Assembly: GCA_900770525.1 (NCBI GenBank)
Contig: CAAHDT010000023.1
Coordinates: 66,264-130,263 of the forward strand
Source: Candidatus Gastranaerophilales bacterium
Lineage (GTDB): Bacteria; Cyanobacteriota; Vampirovibrionia; Gastranaerophilales; Gastranaerophilaceae
DNA length: 64,000 nucleotides
Reading direction: 5' to 3'
Shown here: positions 51,515-61,416 of the stretch, one piece after another
Numbering within the stretch: the first letter of the stretch is position 1
Layout: each line of letters opens with the position of its first letter
Notes under the pieces: generated by a model
Database searches by the model: none
Told to the model about the DNA's origin: nothing
The model's input: the letters and a program-made list of their open reading frames with translations, nothing else
Translations under genes and position numbers: made by a program

Positions 51515-52801
51515 ATGGATATAAAATCAGTAATTCTTGCAGCCGGAAAAGGTACAAGAATGAAATCAGAAACTTCAAAAGTTTTACACGAAATATACGG
51601 CAAACCGTTACTTGGCTATGTTTTGGACGCCGTTAAAAATATCGCAAGTGAAAATTTTGTAATTGTCGGGCATCACGCAGAAGATGTTTCAACTTTTGTT
51701 GAAAAAAATTACCAAAATGCAAAAACAGTCCTTCAAAGTCCACAACTTGGAACAGGGCACGCCGTTTCTATGGTTTGTCCGAGCCTTGAAAATTATGACG
51801 GACTTGTTGTTATTCTTTGCGGAGATACCCCTCTGATAACAGAAGATACTATCAAGAAATTTGTAGATTTTCATAAAAGCCAAAACTCTGACTTAACAGT
51901 TATGAGTACAATTTTTGAAAACCCGACAAATTACGGCAGAATTATTCGTGAACAGGATAACACACTAAAATGTATCGTTGAAGAAAAAGACGCAACTCCT
52001 GAACAAAAAGCCGTAAAAGAAGTTAATGCAGGTATTTATTGCTTGAATTGGGGTAAAATCAAAGCTGCATTTTCTCAACTTACAAGTAATAATGCACAAG
52101 GTGAATACTATTTAACTGATATTATCGAATGGGGCAAAAAACAGAACCTTAACGTTAACGCCTATATCCTTGAAAATAAGGAAGAAATATACGGAATAAA
52201 CTCACGTCTTAATCTTGCAGAAGCAACAAGTATTTTAACTCGTAGAGTTTTGCATAATTTGATGGTTAACGGTGTTACAATTGTTGACCCTGCAAGTACT
52301 TGGATTAGTCCTGACACTGAAATCGGGCAAGATACCGTAATTTATCCGTCAACTTATATTGAAGGAAAAAATAAAATTGGTAAAAATTGTAAGATTGGGC
52401 CTTGTGCACATCTAAGAGGTGGTGTTGAAGTTTTCGATAATGTTAAAATTGGGAATTTTGTAGAAGTTAAAAAAGCCGTAATTAAGTCTAATACTAATGT
52501 CGGACACCTTTCATATATCGGAGATAGTGAACTTGGCTCTCACGTAAATATTGGAGCAGGAACAATTACTGCAAATTATGAACCGTTAAGCAAAGTAAAA
52601 AGCAAAACAACGTTAAAAGACAATGTAAAAATCGGTTCAAATACTGTGCTTGTGGCTCCTGTCACTGTTGAAGAGGGGGCAAATATTGGAGCCGGTTCGG
52701 TTGTTACCAAAAATGTGCCGGCATGGGCTTTAGGTTTAACCCGTTCTCCGTTAAAGGTTTTTGAAAATTGGGTTAGAAATAAATTGGAACAGTTGAAATA
52801 A
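51515..52801 (+). CDS. glmU: Bifunctional GlmU (N-acetylglucosamine-1-P uridyltransferase/glucosamine-1-P acetyltransferase)
   Basis: GlmU makes UDP-GlcNAc for peptidoglycan and envelope sugars. I chose ATG 51515, with AGAGGAG upstream, giving 428 residues. The N-terminal Rossmann-type domain begins SVILAAGKGTRMKSETSKVL, with GTGHAV and DTPLI. The C-terminal left-handed beta-helix carries hexapeptide repeats (IGPCAHLRGGVEVFDNVKIG) and the acetyltransferase motif INIGAGTITANYEPLSK-like segment near 350. The C-terminal tail is short. Confidence 0.96.
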   Translation: MDIKSVILAAGKGTRMKSETSKVLHEIYGKPLLGYVLDAVKNIASENFVIVGHHAEDVSTFVEKNYQNAKTVLQSPQLGTGHAVSMVCPSLENYDGLVVILCGDTPLITEDTIKKFVDFHKSQNSDLTVMSTIFENPTNYGRIIREQDNTLKCIVEEKDATPEQKAVKEVNAGIYCLNWGKIKAAFSQLTSNNAQGEYYLTDIIEWGKKQNLNVNAYILENKEEIYGINSRLNLAEATSILTRRVLHNLMVNGVTIVDPASTWISPDTEIGQDTVIYPSTYIEGKNKIGKNCKIGPCAHLRGGVEVFDNVKIGNFVEVKKAVIKSNTNVGHLSYIGDSELGSHVNIGAGTITANYEPLSKVKSKTTLKDNVKIGSNTVLVAPVTVEEGANIGAGSVVTKNVPAWALGLTRSPLKVFENWVRNKLEQLK

Positions 52802-52808
52802 TTAAAAT

Positions 52809-52858
52809 AAAAGTGTTAAGGCATTTGAAAGACTTCAAAAACTTAACACTTTTGTTTT
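52809..52858 (+). terminator. Intrinsic terminator after glmU
   Basis: AAAAGTGTTAAG / CTTAACACTTTT is a 12-pair stem with a loop of about 21 bases, followed by GTTTTTG. Confidence 0.75.
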
Positions 52859-52958
52859 TGCGTTATTAACTTTTATCACATTTTTTTTAGATATTGATAA
52901 AAGTATGTTCCTTTTTTGTATAATAATTTTGTAAAATAGTTTTATTATAAGAGGTTTT

Positions 52959-54239
52959 ATGGAAAGATTTGTCGGAATTTTTGGGATAATATTTATATTT
53001 TTATTGGCTTACTTAATGTCAAATAACAAAAAAGCCATTAATTATAAAACAGTCGGGATGGGTTTTTTATTACAAGTCGGATTAGCCTTGTTTGTTTTTA
53101 AGTTCCCCCTCGGACGTGCTTTATTCATGAGTATCGGGATATTTATCCAGAAAATTCTTGACTTCGCCAAAGAAGGTGGCGCTTTTGTGTTTGGTCCGCT
53201 TATCAGTAATACGAAGTTAGAAAATATTTTTGGGATGGGTTCAAATGTATTTGCACTGCAACTTATCAGTTCATTAATATTTATGATGATTATCGTAAAC
53301 ATTCTTTATTTCTACGGAATTATGCAGAGAATCGTTCCAATATTCGGAAAAGCAATGAACAAATTAATGAATGTAAGCGGAGCAGAAGCTCTGTCAAATG
53401 TTGCTAGTGCTTTTGTAGGTCAGATTGCCGCTCAAATTATGATTAGACCTTACCTTGCAAAACTTACACGCTCAGAATTATTAGCCTCTATGGCAGGTAG
53501 TATGGCTTGTATTTCCGCTGCAACAATGCCTATTTATATAGGTATCGGAATTCCGGCTCAATATTTGCTAGCTTCTTCTATTATGGCAGCTCCGGGGGCT
53601 CTAGTTATCTCTAAAATAATGTATCCTGAAACCCATACTCCGGAAACAAGTGAAAATTTTAAAATTACATATAGCAAAAGAAAACGTCAGTATATTAATG
53701 TTTTTGATGCAATATCAGCAGGTGCTTCAGAAGGGATGAAGGTTGCAATAAACGTTGTTGCAATGATTTTGGCACTTGTAGCTCTTGTTGCTATGATTGA
53801 CTGGTTTCTTGGCGGACTCGGAACACTTATTGTAAAATATTTGCATATAAATTTTGCATGTTTTGACTTAACTCATCTTTCCTTAAGAATGATTTTGGGT
53901 AAAGTTTTTGCACTATTTGCTTTGTTAATGGGGGTTCCGCTTCACGAGGCTACGACTGTCGGTAGCTTGATGGGGACAAAACTTGTACTTAATGAAATGG
54001 TTGCATATGTTGATTTAACAAACTTGCCGCAAACATTGTCAGACAAAAGCTTTTTGATTACCTGTTTTGCTTTGTGCAGTTTTGGAAACTTTGGTTCAAT
54101 CGCAATTCAACTCGGTGGTATCGGAGAGCTTGCTCCAAACCAACGTAAAAACTTGGCAAGATTAGGTGTTAGAGCTCTTATTGCTGGAACTTTAACCTGT
54201 TATATGTCTGCAGCAATTGTTGGAATTTTGTTTAATTAA
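52959..54239 (+). CDS. Concentrative nucleoside transporter (NupC/CNT family)
   Basis: The 426-residue inner-membrane protein has about eight to ten hydrophobic segments. CNT signatures include LISSLIFMMIIVNILYFYGI, GAEALSNVASAFVGQIAAQI, GSMACISAATMPIYIGIG and a C-terminal CFALCSFGNFGSIAIQLGGI. CNT proteins import nucleosides with H+ or Na+. GAGG precedes the ATG. It is single, and fits a purine/pyrimidine salvage role next to MazG, dCMP deaminase and the lone AICAR transformylase elsewhere in the window. Confidence 0.93.
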   Translation: MERFVGIFGIIFIFLLAYLMSNNKKAINYKTVGMGFLLQVGLALFVFKFPLGRALFMSIGIFIQKILDFAKEGGAFVFGPLISNTKLENIFGMGSNVFALQLISSLIFMMIIVNILYFYGIMQRIVPIFGKAMNKLMNVSGAEALSNVASAFVGQIAAQIMIRPYLAKLTRSELLASMAGSMACISAATMPIYIGIGIPAQYLLASSIMAAPGALVISKIMYPETHTPETSENFKITYSKRKRQYINVFDAISAGASEGMKVAINVVAMILALVALVAMIDWFLGGLGTLIVKYLHINFACFDLTHLSLRMILGKVFALFALLMGVPLHEATTVGSLMGTKLVLNEMVAYVDLTNLPQTLSDKSFLITCFALCSFGNFGSIAIQLGGIGELAPNQRKNLARLGVRALIAGTLTCYMSAAIVGILFN

Positions 54240-54363
54240 TGATATAAAAACATTGTTACGCATTTTAAAGTATTTGCAAAATTATTTTTGTAAAGTATCA
54301 TATTAATAGGCAGTTTGGATGGCTGCAATTATTGTATAGAAAAAGTTTGAGGAATATAAGAAA

Positions 54364-55362
54364 ATGAAAGAACAAAAAATAGCTGTCATTGGATGTGGAG
54401 TTTGGGGCAGAAATATTGTCCGTAATTTTTACAACTTAGGAGTTCTTGAAATCGTTTGTGATATTGATGAAGAAAACCTGAAAAAAGTTACTGAACAATA
54501 TCCTGGAGTTAAAGTAACAAGAGATTTTCATGAAATTATTAATAATCCTGAAATTACTGCTGTTGCAGTTGTTACTCCGAGCCACACTCACTACAAGATG
54601 GTTCATGCAATGCTTGATGCCGGGAAAAATGTCTATGTTGAAAAACCTATTTCAACAGTAGCACAAGAAGCTAAAGATTTAACTCAAGTAGCGCATGAAA
54701 AAGGGCTTGTTCTTATGGTAGGTCACTTGCTATTGTATCACCCTGCTGTTAACAGATTGAAAATGTTAATCGAAGAAGGGGCACTTGGTGATATTATCTA
54801 TGCGCAGAGTGATAGGCTAAATGTAAATTTCTTCAAAAATGACAGAAGCGTTATGTGGGATTTGGCTCCGCATGATGTTTCAATGATGAGTTATGTTACC
54901 GGAAAAGATCCTGTTAGGGTTATTTCTGCAGTTGGTTGTTCTTCCGAGCAAAACGATATTATGGATATAACTCATCTAACAATAGAATTTGAAGGTGGAA
55001 TGGTTGGACAAATTTCTGACAGTTGGATTACTCCAAGAAAACATGTCCAATTATTGGTTAGAGGGACTAAGGCTACCGCTATTCTTGATGATACTGTCCC
55101 TGAAAACAAACTTGTAATATACGATAATTTCAAAAAAGACAATTCCCAAAATATTAATTTAGATTATTTGGAAATAGAACCGCTTAAGTTGGAATGTCAA
55201 CACTTTATCAGTTGTTGCGAAAGCGGCAAGAAGGCTCGTTCTGACGGTGATAACGGGTTTATGGTTACAACTATTCTTGAGCAGGCAGAAAAAGTTATGT
55301 TAGGCGATAGAAGAAAAAATCTTGATGAAGTTAATTTTGCACTTTCAAGACTTAAAAAATAA
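54364..55362 (+). CDS. Gfo/Idh/MocA-family oxidoreductase
   Basis: The 332-residue NAD(P)-dependent oxidoreductase has an N-terminal Rossmann motif (IAVIGCGVWGRNIVRNF), VVTPSHTHYKMV and the catalytic-region EKPISTVAQEA, followed by the typical C-terminal sheet domain. The GxGxWGxNxxR form resembles sugar-nucleotide (UDP-GlcNAcA 3-) dehydrogenases of the WbpB/WlbA type, but the substrate is not fixed by sequence. It begins a run of four genes closely spaced to 57248. Confidence 0.88.
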   Translation: MKEQKIAVIGCGVWGRNIVRNFYNLGVLEIVCDIDEENLKKVTEQYPGVKVTRDFHEIINNPEITAVAVVTPSHTHYKMVHAMLDAGKNVYVEKPISTVAQEAKDLTQVAHEKGLVLMVGHLLLYHPAVNRLKMLIEEGALGDIIYAQSDRLNVNFFKNDRSVMWDLAPHDVSMMSYVTGKDPVRVISAVGCSSEQNDIMDITHLTIEFEGGMVGQISDSWITPRKHVQLLVRGTKATAILDDTVPENKLVIYDNFKKDNSQNINLDYLEIEPLKLECQHFISCCESGKKARSDGDNGFMVTTILEQAEKVMLGDRRKNLDEVNFALSRLKK

Positions 55363-55373
55363 GGAATATTGAG

Positions 55374-55988
55374 ATGGATATAAAAAATAACTCGGCAAAT
55401 ATTGTTTCAATCAGCAGAATTTTTGTGGCTTACGCTGCAATAGGTTTGTTGTTTGTTCACTCTACAAGTGCATATATTTGGGCATTTGCGTTAACTGTTA
55501 TTGCTTTTGCCATGGATGGGGTGGACGGATACATTGCAAGAAAATACAACCAATCTTCTGAATTAGGTTCTGTTTTGGATATTATGGGTGACAGGATTGT
55601 TGAAGCATCATATTGGATAGTTTTTGCAGTTCTCGGGTGGATTAGTATAATTTTCCCTCTCATCTGTGTTGCAAGAGCTTTTACAACTGATAGTATTAGA
55701 AGTGTTGCATTATCCAAAGGAATGACTGCATTCGGTGACAAGTCTATGCAAACAACCAAATGGGGAAAATTTATTTGCGCCTCTAAGTTTATGAGGATAA
55801 GTTATGCAGTAGCTAAAGTTGCAGCATTTATCTTGTTGATTGTTGCAAATATTCCAAACTTAAGTGTTGGACTTCAATATAATGTAATGCAGGTCGCAAT
55901 TGTGTTGGCTTGGATTGCGATTATTTTCTGTGTTGTAAGAGCAATTCCTGTAGTCGCCGAAAGCGGTAAGTTGTTTGAAAAACAATAA
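55374..55988 (+). CDS. CDP-alcohol phosphatidyltransferase family protein
   Basis: The 204-residue membrane protein has the CDP-OH-P motif: DGVDGYIARKYNQSSELGSV then LDIMGDR, fitting DG-x2-AR-x8-G-x3-D-x3-D. Four to five membrane segments follow. It makes a phospholipid headgroup bond (PGP, PS or a related ether lipid); the alcohol cannot be told. It starts 11 bases after the oxidoreductase and is likely co-transcribed with it. Confidence 0.9.
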   Translation: MDIKNNSANIVSISRIFVAYAAIGLLFVHSTSAYIWAFALTVIAFAMDGVDGYIARKYNQSSELGSVLDIMGDRIVEASYWIVFAVLGWISIIFPLICVARAFTTDSIRSVALSKGMTAFGDKSMQTTKWGKFICASKFMRISYAVAKVAAFILLIVANIPNLSVGLQYNVMQVAIVLAWIAIIFCVVRAIPVVAESGKLFEKQ

Positions 55989-56002
55989 TAAGGCAATATA
56001 TA

Positions 56003-56455
56003 ATGACAAGTAAAATTAATATAGTTTTATATGAACCGGAAATTCCTCAAAATACCGGAAATATTGCACGTTTATGTGCTTGTACAGGCGCGAGTTTATA
56101 TTTAGTAGGCAAGTTAGGTTTTTCTCTTTCAAGCAAATATACTAAACGTGCCGGACTAGACTATTGGGATAGCGTTGATCTTCATAAAATTGACTCTATG
56201 GAGGAATTGTTTGAAGCCAATAAAGGTGCTACGTTTTATTATCTGACAACAAAAACTAAAAGAAAATACACCGATATAAAATTTAAAGAAGGTGATTTTA
56301 TTGTTTTTGGTCCTGAAACAAGAGGGTTGCCGGAAAAATATGTAAAAGACGAGCATGCTCTCACTATTCCGATGAAAGAAGGACAGCGCAGCTTAAACCT
56401 ATCCAATTCAGTGGCGATTGTAACATATGAGATTGTACGACAAAATGGAATTTAA
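56003..56455 (+). CDS. trmL: tRNA (cytidine(34)-2'-O)-methyltransferase
   Basis: TrmL methylates the wobble nucleotide of tRNA-Leu using S-adenosylmethionine. The 150-residue protein has the SPOUT family pattern: INIVLYEPEIPQNTGNIARL, GFSLSSKYTKRAGLDYWDSV, DFIVFGPETRGLPEKYV and RSLNLSNSVAIVTYE. The trefoil-knot Asn and Ser are in SLNLSN. It overlaps the next gene by about 11 bases or abuts it. Confidence 0.95.
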   Translation: MTSKINIVLYEPEIPQNTGNIARLCACTGASLYLVGKLGFSLSSKYTKRAGLDYWDSVDLHKIDSMEELFEANKGATFYYLTTKTKRKYTDIKFKEGDFIVFGPETRGLPEKYVKDEHALTIPMKEGQRSLNLSNSVAIVTYEIVRQNGI

Positions 56456-57248
56456 CATGCCCGTAAGGGAACAAGTTTCTCATAAAGGAACATTTGGAAG
56501 AGTTCTAAATATTGCAGGTTCTGATTATATGTCAGGGACTGCGTATTTATCGAGCGTTGCAGCTCTTAAAATTGGTTGTGGTTATGTTTTTTTATGTTCC
56601 ACCGAAAAGGCTATGAATGCTGTTTCTTCTCAGACACAAAATATCGTTTTTTGTCCGTTTGACGAATTGGAGCAACAAATAAATAATGCAGATGTCGTCC
56701 TTATCGGATGCGGAATTTCTACGAACGAGCAAGCTCGCAAAAACATTTTTGTCACTCTTAAAAATATCGGTGATAAACCAATTTTGATAGATGCGGATGG
56801 AATAAACATTATATCAGAAAATCCTGATACGAAATTTCCTACAAATTTAATACTAACCCCTCATCCAAAGGAAGCTGCAAGATTATTAAAAGTTGATGTG
56901 TCTGAAATTTTATCTGATATAGAAGGTAATGCCAAAGAAATATCTAAAAAGTATAATTGTGTGACTGTTTTAAAATCACATAACACAGTTGTTTGCTCAA
57001 AAGATTTTGAAATATACATAAACAATACCGGAAATAGTGCACTTGCCAAAGCTGGTAGCGGCGATGTTTTGGCAGGCATGATTGCAGGATTATTAGCTCA
57101 AAAAATGGATTTATACGAAGCTGCCAAACTTGGTGTATATTTGCATGGGCTATCTGGGGAGATTGCAAGTCAAGATTTAACCGAATATAGTGTTTTGGCC
57201 AAAAATCAAATAGACTATTTGCCACAAGCAATAAAAACATTGTTATAA
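56445..57248 (+). CDS. nnrD: ADP/ATP-dependent NAD(P)H-hydrate dehydratase (NnrD/YjeF C-terminal type)
   Basis: This enzyme repairs hydrated NAD(P)H. About 267 residues with HKGTFGRVLNIAGSDYMSGT, DVVLIGCGISTNEQA, LIDADGIN, LTPHPKEAARLL and the ribokinase-like AGSGDVLAGMIAGLLAQ with the catalytic Asp. It lacks the N-terminal epimerase domain found in fused YjeF proteins. Start is uncertain: ATGs at 56427, 56445 and 56457 are in frame and none has a strong ribosome site. I used 56445. Confidence 0.9.
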   Translation: MEFNMPVREQVSHKGTFGRVLNIAGSDYMSGTAYLSSVAALKIGCGYVFLCSTEKAMNAVSSQTQNIVFCPFDELEQQINNADVVLIGCGISTNEQARKNIFVTLKNIGDKPILIDADGINIISENPDTKFPTNLILTPHPKEAARLLKVDVSEILSDIEGNAKEISKKYNCVTVLKSHNTVVCSKDFEIYINNTGNSALAKAGSGDVLAGMIAGLLAQKMDLYEAAKLGVYLHGLSGEIASQDLTEYSVLAKNQIDYLPQAIKTLL

Positions 57249-57250
57249 GA

Positions 57251-57287
57251 AAAACCGGAACCTAAAAAAGGACTCCGGTCTTTCTCT
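57251..57287. terminator. Bidirectional terminator between nnrD and glycogen-synthase-like gene
   Basis: ACCGGAACCT / AGGACTCCGGT stem with a small bulge. On the minus strand it is followed by TTTTTC, on the plus strand by CTTTCTCTT. The genes are convergent. Confidence 0.7.
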
Positions 57288-57308
57288 TAATATATGTCTA
57301 TCATTAGC

Positions 57309-60300
57309 TTATGAATTTGAAAGAATTTGAGGTTTTACAACTTTCAAATCGGTGAATACTTTTACGTATTGAGCCATTGGACCATCTTTTACAAGCCAAG
57401 AGAAATCATTATTAAATGAGTTGCTCAAAACTTCATTGAATTTAGTTTTGTCTGTGAACAATTCGTATGCTCTACCCATAGCTTTTGCGAAGTTAACTTT
57501 ATTTTCTCCGATAACGGCTTCTTTAGAAGGTTCGTCAGGTTTAAATTTTGAGAATATTGCATCTACACCATCTTTTAAACCGGATGTTAGCCCACCTGTT
57601 TCGTTTACAATAGGAACAGCACCGCTATAAGATGCGATTTGTTTGTGAACCAAACCACAAGGTTCAAACCAGCTTGACATAATAGAGAAGTCTGACATTA
57701 ACTTACAACCATCATATCGTCCGGCTTCTGAGAACAAGTTAGCAAATACTATTCTTTTTGCGGCAGCTTGTCCACCAAGTTCAGGGCTATTCGCAACTTT
57801 TTGCTTAATTGCCAGAAGTTGTTCGATATAACGTTTGTCACCGTTACCTTGCGCATAGAATACAGGATAATTTCCGTCCGGGAATTTGTGAGTTCTTAAG
57901 AATTCTTCAATAGATTCTGCGAAAATATCCAACCCTTTTTGGTCTACAATACGTCCGGCTGTTGAAACAATCATTGTATTTTCGTTTACACCAGTCAAAT
58001 CGGTCATATCTTGAGATGATATCTTCATTGGGTTTTTAGGGTTATTTATATCTGCGATAACTCTATCGATAAGAACTTTCTTATTATGGTTGTGCCATTC
58101 AAGGACATTATCGCCGGCATTATAAACTTTCAAAGAACCTTTCGGCAAGTCTAAAACTCTTTCCAAGAACTTAGCACCTTCTGCAGTTAAGCTGTTGTTT
58201 ACTCTATCGCATCCATTTGTTATACCGACAATTGTTTTTTGATCTCCATTATCGGAAGCAAATTTTCTTAACCTGAAGAGTTCAAAGTTTTCTCGACCAT
58301 AAACACCTTTTGTTGCAATTTCTTCCATATATTTATCTGAAACCGGAACAATTACATCAGAATATGCCGTAGCCATTGTTTGAGGGTTTACGCATTGTTC
58401 GTGCATTAAGCCGTTCCAACATTTTGCAGGTAAACCGTACTGACTTGCAATTTCTTTTGCTTTCGCAACAGCCGCATCACCGGAAAGTCCTTGTTTTTCG
58501 GCAAGTTTTAATCCATATTGGTAAACATCAGGCATGTATGCATTTTCTGCAATCATAGCAGAATGTTCGCCAAATAATATGTTAAATAATTTTGGATTTG
58601 AGTGTGCTGTTTGACCTGCTAAACGTGCATTGTGCAAGATTGTTACCACTGGTGTATTATACAATTTTTCAGCAGCATCTGAACCTAAATCGCCGACAGC
58701 AGTTTTTGCTTTAGTCAGCAATCTCATCATTGCCGAAATTCCACCAGTGTGCCAATCGTTACCAATAATCAAATCTGCACCTAAGCGTTCATTTGTATAT
58801 TCTTGGCTCTTAGTTAAGAATTCGTAGAAATATTTATCAAAGTATGTAAATCTTTCTGATTCGCCGGAATTGATAGCTTTGTCGTCATAAATTGTCTTAT
58901 CTGCGCCATCAAATCTAGGACCTTTCATATCAAATTTTTCGTTTTTGTAGAATACACCATCAAATGCAATTTTTGTATGAAGGTGTCCATCTCCATCACC
59001 GGCAAGACTTACGAAACCGTGTTCCCACAAATGAGAATTTTCTTTGGCAAAGTCTTTTTTGGCTTGTTCTAATGGAGCTTGAATTTCTTTTATTTCATTA
59101 TTAATCGCTGCAATAGAGTCTTTTGATGCATTGTTTTTTTGTGCATCAGCCAATTTTTCATAAGCCGCAGCAAGTTTTGTTTCAACTTCTTGTCTTAAAG
59201 GAGCTGTATCTTGTGTAAATTTAGAATAAGCTTGATTAAATCTGTCTATGCTTTGGTTATATGTTGCTAAAACATCTTGTGGCAAATACTGTTTAATCAA
59301 ATTAGCATCAACCTCTTGTTTTATGCCTCTTGCCATATAAACTTCAACATCTTGCATTGTTCTTGCAGTATCATCATATACAGGAATTTTGGTATCGGCG
59401 ATTTTTTCTAAGTTACTTGCAATAACATTTTCTTTTGAACTACCTGATGTTGTTGAAACCCAGTTGTATTTTCCGTTGCCGATTGCTTTCAAGCTGTTAA
59501 ATGTGCTTGTTCCACCTTCTTTATTAGCTTTATACAAAACTTCTCCAAGATACATAGGCATATCAACAACAAGTCTTACATCTTGTTTGCCATTTATAAA
59601 CGCACCTAAGTTTGCAATAACTTCACGCGGAACATCTGCCATACCACCTGTTTTGGCAATTCCTTTAAACTCGGCGGTTGGAACACGTATTGTAATCTTG
59701 TCAGGAGCAACCATCTTAGAACGGTCAACTAAGCCGAGCATTCTGTTTGCCGCTTCACTTCTTAATGAATCGATAAGAGCACCGGTTGCTCTGCCATATC
59801 CGTGAAGAGTATTCGCTAACATCATTTTTTGACCGTTAATTTCTACTTCACGAGATAAGAAATTAGTTGCTTTATTAACAACAACCGGAGCAGCTTTTTC
59901 AGAAGCCATTTTCTCTACTTTACCAACCCATTGTCTCAAGTCGCCAATAACTCCGTCTTGATATTCTCCAAGTCCGACTCTGTCGTTAATTTCTTTTTGA
60001 ATTTTATTCTGAAGATTATCTATCGCATTTTCAGTTTTCTGCCCTAAGTTATCAATCTTGTCACCTAACGTAGCTGATACTCTTTGTTCAAGTCTACTTA
60101 GGTTCTCACTCATGTTTTGAGAACTCTTACCTTTCATTGAACTATAAACATTAAATCCTAATGATGCGAGGGCTAAACCACCTGCGACGTATGCAACCGT
60201 ATTGGCGCCATTATTATGAACCGGTGCTGTTTGATAAACAGGCATCATAGGTTGAGTCTGTACATACTGAGTTTGAGGAAGAGTTTGCGTTGCTACCGTT

Positions 60301-60413
60301 TGCGTTTGCTGCGGTAATTGATTTTGTTGCGGTTGATTTAAAAGTAACTTTTGCTGCTGCAAAAGTGATTGTGCAGTGTTTCCAAACGAAACACTCTTCA
60401 CTGTAAGACTCAT
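57309..60413 (-). CDS. Starch/glycogen synthase-like glycosyltransferase with long N-terminal extension
   Basis: I chose ATG 60413 (MSLTVKSVSFGNTAQ), preceded by AAAAAGGAG at 9 bases, giving 1034 residues. The catalytic part (about 480-1030) shows GT5 features: LIIGNDWHTGGISAMMRLL, ILHNARLAGQT, VSTAGRIVDQKGLDIFAES and SSWFEPCGLVHKQIASYSG then VNETGGL. The N-terminal 470 residues are unusual: a Gln-rich segment (about 15-60), a hydrophobic helix (TVAYVAGGLALASLGFNVYS), a coiled coil and an extra domain. Two features suggest membrane association. It likely extends alpha-glucan from ADP- or UDP-glucose. No glgB or glgC is adjacent. Confidence 0.85.
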   Translation of the reverse strand: MSLTVKSVSFGNTAQSLLQQQKLLLNQPQQNQLPQQTQTVATQTLPQTQYVQTQPMMPVYQTAPVHNNGANTVAYVAGGLALASLGFNVYSSMKGKSSQNMSENLSRLEQRVSATLGDKIDNLGQKTENAIDNLQNKIQKEINDRVGLGEYQDGVIGDLRQWVGKVEKMASEKAAPVVVNKATNFLSREVEINGQKMMLANTLHGYGRATGALIDSLRSEAANRMLGLVDRSKMVAPDKITIRVPTAEFKGIAKTGGMADVPREVIANLGAFINGKQDVRLVVDMPMYLGEVLYKANKEGGTSTFNSLKAIGNGKYNWVSTTSGSSKENVIASNLEKIADTKIPVYDDTARTMQDVEVYMARGIKQEVDANLIKQYLPQDVLATYNQSIDRFNQAYSKFTQDTAPLRQEVETKLAAAYEKLADAQKNNASKDSIAAINNEIKEIQAPLEQAKKDFAKENSHLWEHGFVSLAGDGDGHLHTKIAFDGVFYKNEKFDMKGPRFDGADKTIYDDKAINSGESERFTYFDKYFYEFLTKSQEYTNERLGADLIIGNDWHTGGISAMMRLLTKAKTAVGDLGSDAAEKLYNTPVVTILHNARLAGQTAHSNPKLFNILFGEHSAMIAENAYMPDVYQYGLKLAEKQGLSGDAAVAKAKEIASQYGLPAKCWNGLMHEQCVNPQTMATAYSDVIVPVSDKYMEEIATKGVYGRENFELFRLRKFASDNGDQKTIVGITNGCDRVNNSLTAEGAKFLERVLDLPKGSLKVYNAGDNVLEWHNHNKKVLIDRVIADINNPKNPMKISSQDMTDLTGVNENTMIVSTAGRIVDQKGLDIFAESIEEFLRTHKFPDGNYPVFYAQGNGDKRYIEQLLAIKQKVANSPELGGQAAAKRIVFANLFSEAGRYDGCKLMSDFSIMSSWFEPCGLVHKQIASYSGAVPIVNETGGLTSGLKDGVDAIFSKFKPDEPSKEAVIGENKVNFAKAMGRAYELFTDKTKFNEVLSNSFNNDFSWLVKDGPMAQYVKVFTDLKVVKPQILSNS

Positions 60414-60636
60414 AGAATGAAACTCCTTTTTTGTATTAAACTGATATGAAAACTCTTGTAAAACTTTTTTTTTGCTACATGCAGAAAAACAAAACAATAT
60501 ATTTTTACAATTTGTAATATTATTCTATCACAAAAAAAATTTTTCAAATACTTTTTTATTAATCCGAACTAAGATACCTCGTTGACAATATATGCGACTT
60601 TCGGTATCATAACTTGTATATTGGCGAGAGGTTTTT

Positions 60637-61416
60637 ATGCTAAAAAAAATATTTTGCACGTTAATACTTTGTTGTTTACTTCTTACAGGATGCTCATCCG
60701 TACAACACAAAAACGACTACCAAACAATTAAAAAAAGAGGGAAATTGGTAGTTGGAGTAAGAAGTGACACAAGACCTTTCGGATACAGAAATATTAACGG
60801 GAAACTACAAGGCTTTGATATTGATTTAGCCAAAGTTATAGCTAAACATATTTTTACAAATGAAAATGCCGTAGTTTTTGTACCTGTTACAGCCTCAAAC
60901 AGAATAAGTATGCTAAATTCTGGCAAAGTTGATATGTTAATTGCAACAATGTCTATAACAGATCAGCGTAGATTGGTTGTAGATTTTTCAGAGCCGTATT
61001 ATATGGCTGGACAAGCAATTTTGGTAAGAAGAAGAAATTCTGTATCTTCGATAAAGCAGCTAAATGGTAAAAAAATAATAATTGTTTATGGTTCAACCGG
61101 AGAAATGAGTGTGAGAATGAATGCTCCGGAGGCGATTGTTAGAGGGTATAAAAATTATGATTTAGCTTATAAGGCACTAAAATCTGGCGAAGCGGATGCA
61201 ATGATTGCAGATGATACAATCTTATATAACTTGGCACTTGATGACCCGTCAGTTAGAATTTTGGATAAGAGATTTTCGCATGAACCTTACGCTATTGCAT
61301 TTCGAAAAGGGGAAGAATCCGCACAACTCAAGGAAACCGTGAATTTCACTCTGAATCTTATGTCACATAGCGGAAAACTCAGAGAACTAAAATCAAAATG
61401 GGGGCTTAAACAGTAA
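60637..61416 (+). CDS. Family 3 solute-binding lipoprotein
   Basis: The 259-residue protein has a lipoprotein signal, with lipobox LLLTGC (Cys19), and the SBP_bac_3 fold: KLVVGVRSDTRPFGYRNING, GFDIDLAKVIAKHIF, MLIATMSITDQRRLVVDFS and IIIVYGSTGEMSVRM. These usually bind polar amino acids for an ABC importer, but no permease or ATPase is adjacent. Its TAA overlaps the aroC ATG (TAATG), so it is coupled to chorismate synthase. Confidence 0.9.
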   Translation: MLKKIFCTLILCCLLLTGCSSVQHKNDYQTIKKRGKLVVGVRSDTRPFGYRNINGKLQGFDIDLAKVIAKHIFTNENAVVFVPVTASNRISMLNSGKVDMLIATMSITDQRRLVVDFSEPYYMAGQAILVRRRNSVSSIKQLNGKKIIIVYGSTGEMSVRMNAPEAIVRGYKNYDLAYKALKSGEADAMIADDTILYNLALDDPSVRILDKRFSHEPYAIAFRKGEESAQLKETVNFTLNLMSHSGKLRELKSKWGLKQ

